Below are positions 1 through 7,929 of a stretch of DNA of 32,520 nt, piece by piece. The notes below the pieces were generated by a model that saw only the letters and a list, made by a program, of their open reading frames with translations, was not told the DNA's origin and searched no databases. Numbering within the stretch: position 1 is the stretch's first letter; each line of letters opens with the position of its first letter. Source of the DNA: JBBQER01 sp038320885 (GTDB taxonomy: Bacteria; Actinomycetota; Acidimicrobiia; IMCC26256; PALSA-610); the NCBI GenBank assembly GCA_038320885.1, contig JBBQER010000043.1, positions 1 through 32,520 on the forward strand. The letters are read 5' to 3'. The position numbers and the translations under genes were made by a program.

Positions 1-1
1 C

Positions 2-1294
2 TCCGAAGACGTGAAGTTCAAGAACCTCGGTCTGCTCATCGTCGACGAGGAGCAGCGCTTCGGCGTGCAACACAAGGAGCGCATCAAGGGGATGCGGACC
101 AGCGTCGACATCCTCACCCTGACGGCGACGCCGATCCCGCGCACGCTCGAGATGTCGCTCACGGGGATTCGGGACCTCTCGCTCGTGAACACGCCACCCG
201 AGGATCGTCAACCCATCCTCACCTACGTGAACGAGTACGACCCGCGCGCAGTATCCGCGGCGATCCGGCGCGAGCTGCTGCGCGAGGGGCAGGTGCTCTA
301 CGTGCATAACCGGGTGAAGGACATCGAGCACGTCGCGGCCGACGTGCGCGAGCTCGTGCCCGAGGCGCGCGTGGCGGTCGCGCACGGTCAGATGGACGAG
401 GCGCGGCTCGAGCGCGTGGTGCAGGAATTCTGGGAACACGAGCACGACGTGCTCGTGTGCACGACGATCGTCGAGAGCGGACTCGACATGCCGACCGTGA
501 ACACCCTCGTGGTGGACCGGTCGGATCGCCTCGGTCTGGCCCAGCTGTACCAGTTGCGCGGTCGCGTCGGTCGTCGCGGCCAACGTGCGTACGCGTACCT
601 GTTGTATCCGAGCGATCACAAGCTCTCGGAAGAGGCGTACGAGCGCCTCAAGACGATCGGCGAATTCACCGACCTCGGCTCGGGCTTCAAGATCGCGATG
701 CGCGACCTCGAGATTCGCGGCGCGGGGAGCCTGCTCGGAGCGGAGCAGTCGGGCCACATTGCGGCGGTGGGGTTCGATCTGTATGTCGAGATGGTCACCG
801 AAGCCGTCGACGAGCTCACCGAAACGACGCGCGAGGCAACCGAAGACGTGCAGATCGATCTCCCCGTCACCGCGCACCTCCCACGCGAATACGTCGCACG
901 GGACGACGTGCGCATGGAGGCGTATCGACGGCTCGCTGCGGTCGCGACCCCCGAAGACGTCGAAGACATTCGCGCCGAGTGGAACGATCGCTACGGTCCT
1001 CCGCCCGCGCCCGCCGCGGTACTGCTCGACGTTGCCCGCCTGCGCGTCGAATGCCTGCGACTGGGCATCCGCTCGGTTTCCGTGCAGAAGGGACGAGCTC
1101 GATTCGACGGTTGGGAGCTCCGTAAGTCGCAGGAAGTTCGCTTGCAGCGCCTCTCGTCGCGCGCACAGGTGGTCGGTGACACGGTGATCGTGCCGGTTTC
1201 CGCGACTCCGGACCTCTCGCTTCCGCAGGCGTTGCTCAGGTTGTTGGAGGAGATCGTTCCCTCCGATGCGGCCCCGATACGCTCCACCGGATGA
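2..1294 (+). CDS. mfd: Transcription-repair coupling factor Mfd, C-terminal part (5' end outside window)
   Basis: The reading frame is open from base 2, so the N-terminal UvrB-like, RNA-polymerase-binding and first helicase parts lie upstream of the window. Visible are SF2 translocase motif II (DEEQRFG), motif III (TATPIPRTL), motif V (TTIVESGLDMP), motif VI (QLYQLRGRVGR) and the following TRG region, then the C-terminal regulatory domain. Mfd removes RNA polymerase stalled at DNA lesions and recruits UvrA. The order mfd-mazG-eno is conserved in Actinomycetota. The stop overlaps the next start (ATGA at 1291-1294), which suggests translational coupling. The family assignment is certain; only the extent is limited by the window edge. 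Confidence 0.97.
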   Translation, partial: SEDVKFKNLGLLIVDEEQRFGVQHKERIKGMRTSVDILTLTATPIPRTLEMSLTGIRDLSLVNTPPEDRQPILTYVNEYDPRAVSAAIRRELLREGQVLYVHNRVKDIEHVAADVRELVPEARVAVAHGQMDEARLERVVQEFWEHEHDVLVCTTIVESGLDMPTVNTLVVDRSDRLGLAQLYQLRGRVGRRGQRAYAYLLYPSDHKLSEEAYERLKTIGEFTDLGSGFKIAMRDLEIRGAGSLLGAEQSGHIAAVGFDLYVEMVTEAVDELTETTREATEDVQIDLPVTAHLPREYVARDDVRMEAYRRLAAVATPEDVEDIRAEWNDRYGPPPAPAAVLLDVARLRVECLRLGIRSVSVQKGRARFDGWELRKSQEVRLQRLSSRAQVVGDTVIVPVSATPDLSLPQALLRLLEEIVPSDAAPIRSTG

Positions 1295-2382
1295 AACGCC
1301 CCCTAGCGCTCCTGCTCACGATCGGCGCCGTCGTGCTCGCCGGAGGGTGTGGCAGCAACGGCGGCGTGGCGAGCACTCTCAACGACGCGGCGACGATCCG
1401 CTACACGCGGAAAGGCGAGCACCGCACCCTGCACGTGAGCCGGGCCCGGCTCCTGAGCGAGGTGCGCAGCATCGTCGACAACAAGCCGTTCGAGACGTTT
1501 CTGAAGAGCCAGACGCCACCGTTCAACGTGAGTCACGATCTCTCGGCCGACACGCGGCTCACGGCGATCTGGCTTTCCCAGCTCATCCAGCAGGCGACGA
1601 TCGACGAGCTGTTCGCGACGCGCCATCTCCACGTGACCGCGGCGCAGCAGAAGAAAGCGGAAACCGACGCGGCCCGGCTCTTCCCCGACCCGAACATCTT
1701 CAAGGCGTTCGACGCCAAGTTCCGCGCCACCATGGCGGATCGAACCGCGAGGACCAGCGCGTTGCTGGCGTCGTATACGGACACGTCCGACGCGGCCGGC
1801 CAGGCGTACTTCCAGTCGCATGCGGCGCAGTTCGGTTGCGCGTCGGGCAAGAACGTTGCCCACATCCTCGTCAAGACCCAGGCCGCGGCGCAGGCGATCA
1901 TGGATCAACTCGCGGCCGGAGGGTCTTTCGCGACGATCGCGACGGCGCAGTCGACGGATACGCAGAGCGCGCAGAAGGGCGGATCGCTCGGTTGCCTGGC
2001 GGCCGGCGAATTCGTCGCCGCGTTCCAGACTGCGGCCGAAGCGGCGCCGCTCGGAACGCCGATCGGGCCGGTGCACACGCAGTTCGGGTACCACGTCATC
2101 CTCGTGACCAAGGCCGCGGCGACGAAGTATGCAGACGTCCAGGCCCAAGTGCAGCAGGCGCTGCAGCAACAGGCCTCGCAGAGCCTCTCCTCGGCGGTGA
2201 ACGGGCTGTTCAAGCAGTTCAAGGTGCACGTCGACCCCCGCTTCGGTACGTGGGGACACGCGACCGACGCGCAGGGTCGGACACAATACCGGGTCACCGA
2301 ACCGAAGGCGCCGAGTCCGGCGACCTCGCGCGAGGGCACGACAACCACCACGGTTCCGGCCGCGGCGAACGGAAGTCCGTAG
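1291..2382 (+). CDS. PpiC/SurA-type peptidyl-prolyl isomerase lipoprotein
   Basis: This is a 363-aa predicted lipoprotein. A basic start (MKR), a hydrophobic stretch and a lipobox-like AGGC place the lipidated Cys at residue 20. A SurA-N-like helical region follows, then a parvulin (PpiC) domain at about residues 185-275, with the typical AHILVKT start and FGYHVILV end. The C-terminal tail is Thr/Ala rich (TTTTVPAAA). Parvulins isomerise X-Pro bonds and help fold exported proteins, so this one should act outside the membrane. It begins inside the mfd stop and is followed 3 bp later by mazG, so it is probably co-transcribed with both. The position between mfd and mazG is a local variation on the mycobacterial order. 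Confidence 0.88.
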   Translation: MKRPLALLLTIGAVVLAGGCGSNGGVASTLNDAATIRYTRKGEHRTLHVSRARLLSEVRSIVDNKPFETFLKSQTPPFNVSHDLSADTRLTAIWLSQLIQQATIDELFATRHLHVTAAQQKKAETDAARLFPDPNIFKAFDAKFRATMADRTARTSALLASYTDTSDAAGQAYFQSHAAQFGCASGKNVAHILVKTQAAAQAIMDQLAAGGSFATIATAQSTDTQSAQKGGSLGCLAAGEFVAAFQTAAEAAPLGTPIGPVHTQFGYHVILVTKAAATKYADVQAQVQQALQQQASQSLSSAVNGLFKQFKVHVDPRFGTWGHATDAQGRTQYRVTEPKAPSPATSREGTTTTTVPAAANGSP

Positions 2383-2385
2383 CAC

Positions 2386-3834
2386 GTGCGCAAACCGCGC
2401 GTCGTGGTCGTCGGGCTCGGTCCGGCGGGTGCCGACCTGCTGCTTCCGGCTGCGCGCGCCGCGCTCGAGCGCGTGCCCGTGCGGTTCGTTCGCACGGCGC
2501 GGCATCCCGCGGTGGCGGATCTCGCGCGTGACGGCATCGACCTCGAGCCGCTCGACCTGCTCTACGACAGCGCCGACGATCTCGACGCCGTCTACGCGGC
2601 AATTGCCGACCGCGTCGTCGAGACCGCTCGCGAACGCGGCGAGATCGTCTACGCGGTTCCGGGCAGCCCGACGGTCGCCGAACGCAGTGTCGAGCTCGTG
2701 CGCGCGGCCGGACTCGACATCGAGCTGATCCCGGGGATCTCGTTCGTCGACCTCGCGTGGTGGCGCCTCGACATCGACCCGATGCACGGCGCGCGAGTCG
2801 TCGACGCCCGTTCGTTCGCGATCGACGCGGCCGGCGCAAGTGGTCCGATGCTGCTCGCACAATGCGACTCGCGGAACGTCTGCTCGGAAGTGAAGCTCGC
2901 ACTGCTCGAGACGCTCGCACCCGATCACGAGGTCACGGTGCTTCAACGCCTCGGTCTCCCGGACGAGCGGGTGTTCACGGTCGCGCTCGCGGATCTCGAC
3001 CGGGCGGTGGAGCCCGATCACCTCACGTCATTGTTCGTCGACACCGGCGACGCCGCGGTCGGCCCCGAGCTCGCGCGGCTGCTCGCACTCACCGAGCGGC
3101 TGCGCGGTCCGGGCGGTTGCCCGTGGGACGCGAAGCAGACGCATCATTCCCTGCGCCGGCACGTGCTCGAGGAGGCGTACGAGGTCGTGGAGGCGATCGA
3201 GCTCCTCCCACCCGACGCGCCCGCCGGCGAGATCCCATTCGGTGCATACGACGCGCTCGAGGACGAGCTCGGCGACCTGCTGTTCCAGGTGATGATCCAG
3301 TCGGTGCTCGCGGCCGAGGCCGGCGCGTTCACGGTCGCCGACGTCGCGCGCGCGGTGCACACCAAGCTCGTGCGCCGCCATCCGCACGTGTTCGGCGACG
3401 TGCAGGTGAGCGATGCGAACGAGGTCGTCACGAACTGGGAGCAGATCAAGAAAACCGAGCAGGACGACCAGTCGCTGGTCGCCGGCGTTACCGCGGGACT
3501 GCCCGCGCTCATCGCGGCGCAGAAGCTGTTCCGCAAGGGCGCATCGATCGGTCTCGAGCCGGAGCTCGATCTCGCCGGCGCGGTGCGCAGTCTCTCCGCG
3601 GCTGATCCGGCCGGCGTCGAAGCGGCGTTGGGCGCGCTGCTCGCGAGCGCCGCCGCGTTCGGACGCGAGCACGAGGTCGACGCCGAGTCGGCCTTGGCGA
3701 ACTGGGCGCGCCGGTACAAGGACCGGTTCCGCCGCATGGAGCAGCTCGCGGCCGACGCCGGCGTTGACCTCGCGGCGGCGCCGGCCGAGCGCGTGCGCGA
3801 GCTCTGGGAAAGCGCAGGCCCGGGCGCGCAGTAG
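2386..3834 (+). CDS. mazG: MazG nucleoside triphosphate pyrophosphohydrolase with N-terminal tetrapyrrole-methylase-like domain
   Basis: This 482-aa protein starts with GTG, 3 bp after the preceding stop. Residues 1 to about 215 resemble a SAM-dependent tetrapyrrole (porphyrin/corrin) methylase fold, with VVGLGPAGADL at the start and VPGSPTVAERS further on, as in Bacillus YabN. The MazG domain follows at about residue 225, with GPGGCPWDAKQTHHSLRRH, the EEAYEVVEAI helix and EDELGDLLFQV, which carry the Mg-binding Glu/Asp set. MazG hydrolyses NTPs to NMP and PPi and removes damaged or excess nucleotides. The fused methylase-like part has no settled role. Its place between mfd and eno matches M. 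tuberculosis (Rv1021). Confidence 0.93.
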   Translation: MRKPRVVVVGLGPAGADLLLPAARAALERVPVRFVRTARHPAVADLARDGIDLEPLDLLYDSADDLDAVYAAIADRVVETARERGEIVYAVPGSPTVAERSVELVRAAGLDIELIPGISFVDLAWWRLDIDPMHGARVVDARSFAIDAAGASGPMLLAQCDSRNVCSEVKLALLETLAPDHEVTVLQRLGLPDERVFTVALADLDRAVEPDHLTSLFVDTGDAAVGPELARLLALTERLRGPGGCPWDAKQTHHSLRRHVLEEAYEVVEAIELLPPDAPAGEIPFGAYDALEDELGDLLFQVMIQSVLAAEAGAFTVADVARAVHTKLVRRHPHVFGDVQVSDANEVVTNWEQIKKTEQDDQSLVAGVTAGLPALIAAQKLFRKGASIGLEPELDLAGAVRSLSAADPAGVEAALGALLASAAAFGREHEVDAESALANWARRYKDRFRRMEQLAADAGVDLAAAPAERVRELWESAGPGAQ

Positions 3835-3856
3835 GTTCACCGGTCGGAGGTCTCTC

Positions 3857-4630
3857 ATGGCTGTCGGTATCGCGCTCATCATCATTTTCGTCGTTCTGCT
3901 CATCGTTCTTGCGAAAGGCTTGCGCATCGTCCTCGAGTACGAGCGGGGAGTGATCTTCCGGCTGGGTCGCTGCGTCGGCGCCAAGGGGCCGGGCCTCTTC
4001 TTCATCATTCCGATCCTCGACAAGATGCGAAAGGTCAATCTCCAGACGCAGGCCGTGCCGGTCGCGTCGCAACAGGTGATCACCAAGGACAATGTGACGG
4101 TCGCGGTCGACGCGGTCGCGTACTTCCGTGTCAAGGATCCGGTCGCGTCGGTGCTCAAGATCCAGAACTGGTTCAGCGCGGCCCAACTCGTTGCGCAGAC
4201 GTCGTTGCGCTCGATCATCGGCCGGCACGAGCTCGACCAGCTGCTCGGCGAGCGGGATCGCATCAACACCGAGCTCAAGCTCGCGCTCGACGAGCAGACC
4301 GAAGCGTGGGGCGTCGAGGTCGAGCTCGTCGAGGTCCGCGATGTCGGCCTCCCCGAGCAAATGCAGCGTGCGATGGCGCGTCAGGCCGAGGCGGAGCGCG
4401 AGCGGCGGGCCAAGGTGATCGCGGCCGAAGGCGAGGCCCAGGCCGCAGAACGGCTGGGTGAGGCCGCCGAGACGATGAGCAGCAACCCCGGCGCCATGCA
4501 GCTGCGTACCTTGCAGACGATGGCCGAGATCGCCACCGAGCGGAACTCCACGATCATCTTCCCGATCCCGGTCGAGATCATCAGCATCTTCCGCGGCCTC
4601 GCCGAGCGATTCGGCCCGACCGGTTCGTAG
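3857..4630 (+). CDS. SPFH/band-7 (slipin/stomatin-like) membrane protein
   Basis: This 257-aa protein has an N-terminal membrane segment (residues 2-20), then the SPFH domain with YERGVIFRLGR and GPGLFFIIPILDKMRKV, and a charged helical stretch (RQAEAERERRAKVIAAEGEAQ) typical of stomatin-like proteins. The reading frame is open much further upstream, inside mazG. The ATG at 3857 is chosen because GGAGG (3846-3850) lies 6 nt before it and homology starts there. Slipins form oligomers at the membrane and organise microdomains. The usual NfeD partner is not next to it; an esterase follows 2 bp downstream. It interrupts the common mazG-eno neighbourhood. Confidence 0.93.
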   Translation: MAVGIALIIIFVVLLIVLAKGLRIVLEYERGVIFRLGRCVGAKGPGLFFIIPILDKMRKVNLQTQAVPVASQQVITKDNVTVAVDAVAYFRVKDPVASVLKIQNWFSAAQLVAQTSLRSIIGRHELDQLLGERDRINTELKLALDEQTEAWGVEVELVEVRDVGLPEQMQRAMARQAEAERERRAKVIAAEGEAQAAERLGEAAETMSSNPGAMQLRTLQTMAEIATERNSTIIFPIPVEIISIFRGLAERFGPTGS

Positions 4631-4632
4631 CG

Positions 4633-5574
4633 ATGCGACTGTGGTCCGACGAGATCGAAGCCATGCGCGCCGAAGCGCGCGCGGTCGTGGCGGCCGGGAA
4701 CACGTTTCTGACGGTCGAAGCGTTGCCGGGCAACCCCTCTCGCGACGAGCGGGTCGCGGCCGCGCGAGCGTCGATCGACGAGACGACGTTTCCGGTACCG
4801 GAAGCGGAAGCGCGCGCGATCGGCGGAGTGGCGTGCCGGGTCCACCGGCCCGACGCGGAGCCGCGCGCCGTCTACCTCCACTTCCACGGCGGTGGGATGA
4901 TCTCGGGCTCGGCTTCGTTGATGGACATCCCGAACCAGATGCTCGCCCGGGAGCATGGCGTGGCGGTCGTGTCGGTGGAGTACCGGAAGGCGCCGGAGTT
5001 CCCGTGGCCGGCAGGACCCGACGACGGCGAAGCGGTCGCGCGTGCGCTCCTCGACGACGGGGCCGCCGAGCTCGGATCGCAACGTTTGCTGGTCGGCGGC
5101 GAGTCGGCCGGCGGCTACATGGCGGCCGCGGTCGCGCTGCGCATTCGCGCGATGGGTGCCATCGACCGCGTCGACGGCCTGAACCTCACCTACGGAGTTC
5201 ACGACTGGGGTGGGAATCCGAGTCAGCGTGGCGTCCGGCCGACAGACGGTCCCGACATCCTGTCACCGGAGTTCATGCAGCTCGCCCGCGAGTGCTTCGT
5301 TCCCGGCATGAGCGACGACGAGCGCCGGGCGCCGGAGGTCTCACCGGCCGCCGCCGACCTCCGCGGGCTGCCGCCGTGCTTCGTGTCGGTCGGTACCTCC
5401 GATCACCTCTTCGACGATTCCCTCACGCTCGCGACCCGGGCCGCGGCCGCGGGCGTGGACATCGAGCTATTCGTGCTGCCCGAGTTGCCGCACGCGTTCC
5501 AGGTGTTCGACTGCGGCATCACCCGGGCGTGGGCTGCGGCCCAGTCCAAATGGATGGCCGCGCGCACCGGCTGA
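4633..5574 (+). CDS. Alpha/beta hydrolase, HSL-type esterase/lipase
   Basis: This 313-aa cytosolic hydrolase belongs to the hormone-sensitive-lipase (GDXG) family. The oxyanion motif HGGG begins at His85, the nucleophile Ser158 lies in GGESAGG, the likely acid is Asp257 (GTSDHLFDDS) and the catalytic His is His287 (LPHAF). All four family hallmarks are intact, so an active carboxylester hydrolase is expected; the substrate cannot be read from the sequence. The ATG lies 2 bp after the SPFH stop with no clear Shine-Dalgarno, so the gene is probably translated from the same mRNA. A roughly 100-bp regulatory gap follows before enolase. Confidence 0.93.
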   Translation: MRLWSDEIEAMRAEARAVVAAGNTFLTVEALPGNPSRDERVAAARASIDETTFPVPEAEARAIGGVACRVHRPDAEPRAVYLHFHGGGMISGSASLMDIPNQMLAREHGVAVVSVEYRKAPEFPWPAGPDDGEAVARALLDDGAAELGSQRLLVGGESAGGYMAAAVALRIRAMGAIDRVDGLNLTYGVHDWGGNPSQRGVRPTDGPDILSPEFMQLARECFVPGMSDDERRAPEVSPAAADLRGLPPCFVSVGTSDHLFDDSLTLATRAAAAGVDIELFVLPELPHAFQVFDCGITRAWAAAQSKWMAARTG

Positions 5575-5606
5575 GCGCCCGGCTCGTCCCATCAGTCGCC
5601 CGGGCT

Positions 5607-5622
5607 GCGAACGCACGTTCGC
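5607..5622. promoter_or_regulatory. LexA/SOS-box-like palindrome upstream of enolase
   Basis: A perfect interrupted palindrome, GCGAACG-CA-CGTTCGC, contains CGAAC-N4-GTTCG. This is the core of the Gram-positive and actinobacterial LexA operator. Its centre is about 44 bp upstream of the start site predicted from the TACATT -10 box. LexA binding is inferred only from the match. Confidence 0.45.
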
Positions 5623-5646
5623 CCCCATTGCCCCGGTTTGACCCGC

Positions 5647-5652
5647 TACATT
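5647..5652 (+). promoter_or_regulatory. Candidate -10 box of the eno-ftsB transcript
   Basis: TACATT fits TAnnnT. Transcription would begin near 5659, leaving a leader of about 19 nt that carries the AGGAG ribosome site at 5668-5672. No convincing -35 is visible at normal spacing. Confidence 0.5.
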
Positions 5653-5677
5653 CGCAACACTCACCACAGGAGTGCAT

Positions 5678-6958
5678 GTGAGCATCATTGATGACGTCGC
5701 CGGGCGGGAGATCTTGGACTCCCGCGGCAACCCGACCGTCGAGGTCGAGGTCGAGCTGATATCGGGCGCCCGGGGCCGCGCCGCGGTCCCGAGCGGCGCC
5801 AGCACCGGCGCGCACGAGGCCGTCGAGCTGCGGGACGGCGAACTTCGCTACGGGGGCAAGGGCGTGCAGGACGCCGTCGCGCACGTGAACGGCGAGATCC
5901 GCGACGGCGTGCTCGGCCTCGACGCCGCCGACCAGCGTGGGCTCGACGCCACGCTCTGCGCGCTCGACGGCACGGATGCCAAGGGGCGGCTCGGCGCCAA
6001 CGCGATCCTCGGCGTGTCGCTCGCCGCGGCCAAGGCCGCGGCCGACGAGTGCGACATGCCGCTCTACCGCTACGTCGGCGGCACCAACGCGCACATCTTG
6101 CCGGTGCCGATGCTGAACGTGCTCAACGGCGGTGTCCACGCCGACAACAACGTCGACATCCAGGAGTTCATGATCGTTCCCGTCGGAGCGGTGAGCTTCG
6201 CCGAAGGGTTGCGGTGGGGCGCCGAGACGTACCACGCGCTCAAGGGCCTCCTGAAGGAGCGTGGCCTTTCGACGGGCGTGGGCGACGAGGGCGGCTTCGC
6301 ACCCGACCTGCCGTCGAGCGAAGCCGCGCTCAAGCTGCTCGTCGAAGCCATCGAGCGCGCGGGCTTCAAGCTGGGGGCGGAGCTCGCGCTGGCGATCGAC
6401 GCCGCGGCGACGGAGTTCTACGCCGACGGCGCGTACCAACTGCGCGGCGAGGGCCGGACTCTCAGCTCCGACGACATGGTCGGTTACCTCACGACACTCT
6501 GCGATCGCTATCCGATCGTCTCGATCGAAGACGGCATGTCCGAGGACGACTGGGACGGTTGGGCCGCGCTCACCAAGCAACTCGGCGCGCGCGTGCAGAT
6601 CGTCGGCGATGACGTCTTCGTGACCAATTCGGAGCGACTCGGCCGAGGCATCGAGGCCGATGTGGCCAACTCGATCCTGGTGAAGGTCAACCAGATCGGA
6701 ACGCTCACCGAGACGCTCGACACGGTGATGCTGGCAATGACGAACGACTACACCGCGGTGATGTCGCACCGCAGCGGCGAGACCGAGGACGCGACGATCG
6801 CCGATCTCGCCGTCGCCACCAACTGCGGCCAGATCAAGGCCGGCGCGCCCGCCCGCAGCGACCGCGTCGCCAAGTACAACCAGCTCCTGCGGATCGAAGA
6901 GGATCTCGGCGAGGGTGCCGCGTACCTGGGCGGACGCGTGTTTGCGAGTGCCACATGA
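5678..6958 (+). CDS. eno: Enolase (phosphopyruvate hydratase)
   Basis: This 426-aa enzyme converts 2-phosphoglycerate to phosphoenolpyruvate in glycolysis. It contains EILDSRGNPTVEVEV, the mobile loop SGASTGAHEAVELRDG, GDEGGFAPDL, the metal-binding IEDGMSEDDWDG and GDDVFVTN, the catalytic Lys region LVKVNQIGTL, and the signature SHRSGETED. The GTG at 5678 is preferred over the in-frame GTG at 5672 because AGGAG (5668-5672) overlaps the latter and sits 5 nt before 5678. The stop overlaps the ftsB start (ATGA, 6955-6958). The block eno-ftsB-DUF501-ppx is conserved in Actinomycetota (Rv1023-Rv1026). Confidence 0.97.
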   Translation: MSIIDDVAGREILDSRGNPTVEVEVELISGARGRAAVPSGASTGAHEAVELRDGELRYGGKGVQDAVAHVNGEIRDGVLGLDAADQRGLDATLCALDGTDAKGRLGANAILGVSLAAAKAAADECDMPLYRYVGGTNAHILPVPMLNVLNGGVHADNNVDIQEFMIVPVGAVSFAEGLRWGAETYHALKGLLKERGLSTGVGDEGGFAPDLPSSEAALKLLVEAIERAGFKLGAELALAIDAAATEFYADGAYQLRGEGRTLSSDDMVGYLTTLCDRYPIVSIEDGMSEDDWDGWAALTKQLGARVQIVGDDVFVTNSERLGRGIEADVANSILVKVNQIGTLTETLDTVMLAMTNDYTAVMSHRSGETEDATIADLAVATNCGQIKAGAPARSDRVAKYNQLLRIEEDLGEGAAYLGGRVFASAT

Positions 6959-7443
6959 GTGACGAAACGACCGACGAACCATCCGAGGATCCGGTTGACG
7001 ATGCGGCCGAGGCCTCGATCGACGCTTCGATCGACGGGCCGACGGGCGCGGACCCGGAAGCCCATGTCGACGCGGGTGCGGACGCCGGCGGCGATGTCGA
7101 CGCGGAGTCGAGAGCCCAAGCGGCGCGACGCATCGCCTGGGCGCCGCGCACTCGCATCGCGGTCGCGTCGCTGGCGCTGGTCGCGATGATGTTCGTGTTC
7201 GTGTTCCCGACGCGCTCGTACCTGGCGCAGAAGCGCCAGGTCGGCCGCGCTGCGCACGCAGTCGAAGTGCTCGAGGCCCAGAACCAGGTGCTGGCACGCC
7301 AAGCGAGCCGGCTGAAGACGCGGAGCGAGATCGAGCGCCTGGCGCGTGAGCAGTTCAACATGGTGATGCCCGGAGAGCAGGCATACAACGTGGTCGAGAC
7401 GCCGGCGAGCTCGGACGAGACCACGACCACGACCGTTCCCTGA
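6955..7443 (+). CDS. ftsB: FtsB/DivIC-type septum formation initiator
   Basis: This 162-aa single-pass membrane protein has a long acidic, Asp/Ala-rich cytoplasmic N-terminus (about residues 1-50, including the internal repeat ASIDASIDG). One transmembrane helix follows at about residues 68-85 (IAVASLALVAMMFVFVFP). A periplasmic-side coiled coil comes next (EVLEAQNQVLARQASRLKTR), then the DivIC core (EIERLAREQFNMVMPGEQAY). The end is Thr-rich (TTTTTVP). FtsB-type proteins join FtsL and FtsQ in the divisome. It overlaps the eno stop by 4 bp and is thus coupled to it, as in mycobacteria (Rv1024). Confidence 0.9.
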   Translation: MSDETTDEPSEDPVDDAAEASIDASIDGPTGADPEAHVDAGADAGGDVDAESRAQAARRIAWAPRTRIAVASLALVAMMFVFVFPTRSYLAQKRQVGRAAHAVEVLEAQNQVLARQASRLKTRSEIERLAREQFNMVMPGEQAYNVVETPASSDETTTTTVP

Positions 7444-7457
7444 TTCGCGCGCTTTCG

Positions 7458-7463
7458 TAGACT
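7458..7463 (+). promoter_or_regulatory. Leaderless-type -10 box for the DUF501-ppx pair
   Basis: TAGACT lies 7 nt before the GTG at 7471, so the predicted transcription start falls at the start codon. No ribosome site is visible in between. Confidence 0.55.
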
Positions 7464-7470
7464 CGGCTCC

Positions 7471-7929
7471 GTGCCGGTCACCGATTCCGACGTCGCTGCG
7501 CTCACCGTCCTGCTCGGGCGCGCGCCGCGCGGTGCGTTCGAGATCGTGGTGCGCGGCTCGGCCGGTGAGCCCCTGGTGATCCGGAACTCGCCGCTGCTCG
7601 ACGACGGCACACCGATGCCGACCCGCTTCTGGCTCGTCGACCCGTCACTCGGGACGCGCGTCGCCCGGATCGAGTCGGCCGGTGGTGTGCGCGCCGCAGA
7701 GGCCGCGGTCGACGCGGGCGAGCTCCAGGCGGCGCACGATCGGTACGCGGCGGAGCGGGACGCGGCGATTCCCGACGAATACGAGGGCCCGCGTCCGCAC
7801 GGTGGGGTCGGTGGGACGCGGCGCGGGGTGAAGTGCCTGCACGCGCACTACGCGTGGCACCACGCCGGTGGCGACGATCCGGTCGGGCGTTGGGTCGCGA
7901 CCGCGCTCGCGGAGGACGATGCGCGATGA
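7471..7929 (+). CDS. DUF501 family protein
   Basis: This 152-aa cytosolic protein carries DUF501 hallmarks: a start resembling DSDVAALTVLLGRAPRGAFEIV, PTRFWLVDPSL in the middle, and the C-terminal GGVGGTRRGVKCLHAHYAWH followed by DPVGRW. The family is almost always next to eno, ftsB and ppx in Actinomycetota (Rv1025). It has no assigned biochemical role. The conserved Cys and His residues in KCLHAHYAWHH could bind metal, but this is only a guess. Translation probably begins at GTG 7471 on a leaderless message. The end overlaps ppx by ATGA. Confidence 0.9.
   Translation: MPVTDSDVAALTVLLGRAPRGAFEIVVRGSAGEPLVIRNSPLLDDGTPMPTRFWLVDPSLGTRVARIESAGGVRAAEAAVDAGELQAAHDRYAAERDAAIPDEYEGPRPHGGVGGTRRGVKCLHAHYAWHHAGGDDPVGRWVATALAEDDAR

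Noticed and set aside
1303..3021. 572-codon minus-strand open frame
   Set aside because: Antisense shadow of the parvulin lipoprotein and mazG; Arg/Glu-rich without motifs.
5628..5643. TTGCCC or TTGACC as a -35 box for enolase
   Set aside because: Both lie too close to the TACATT box (13 and 3 bp spacing) for a normal promoter.
5519..7297. 592-codon minus-strand open frame
   Set aside because: Antisense to enolase and ftsB, which are unmistakable on the plus strand.
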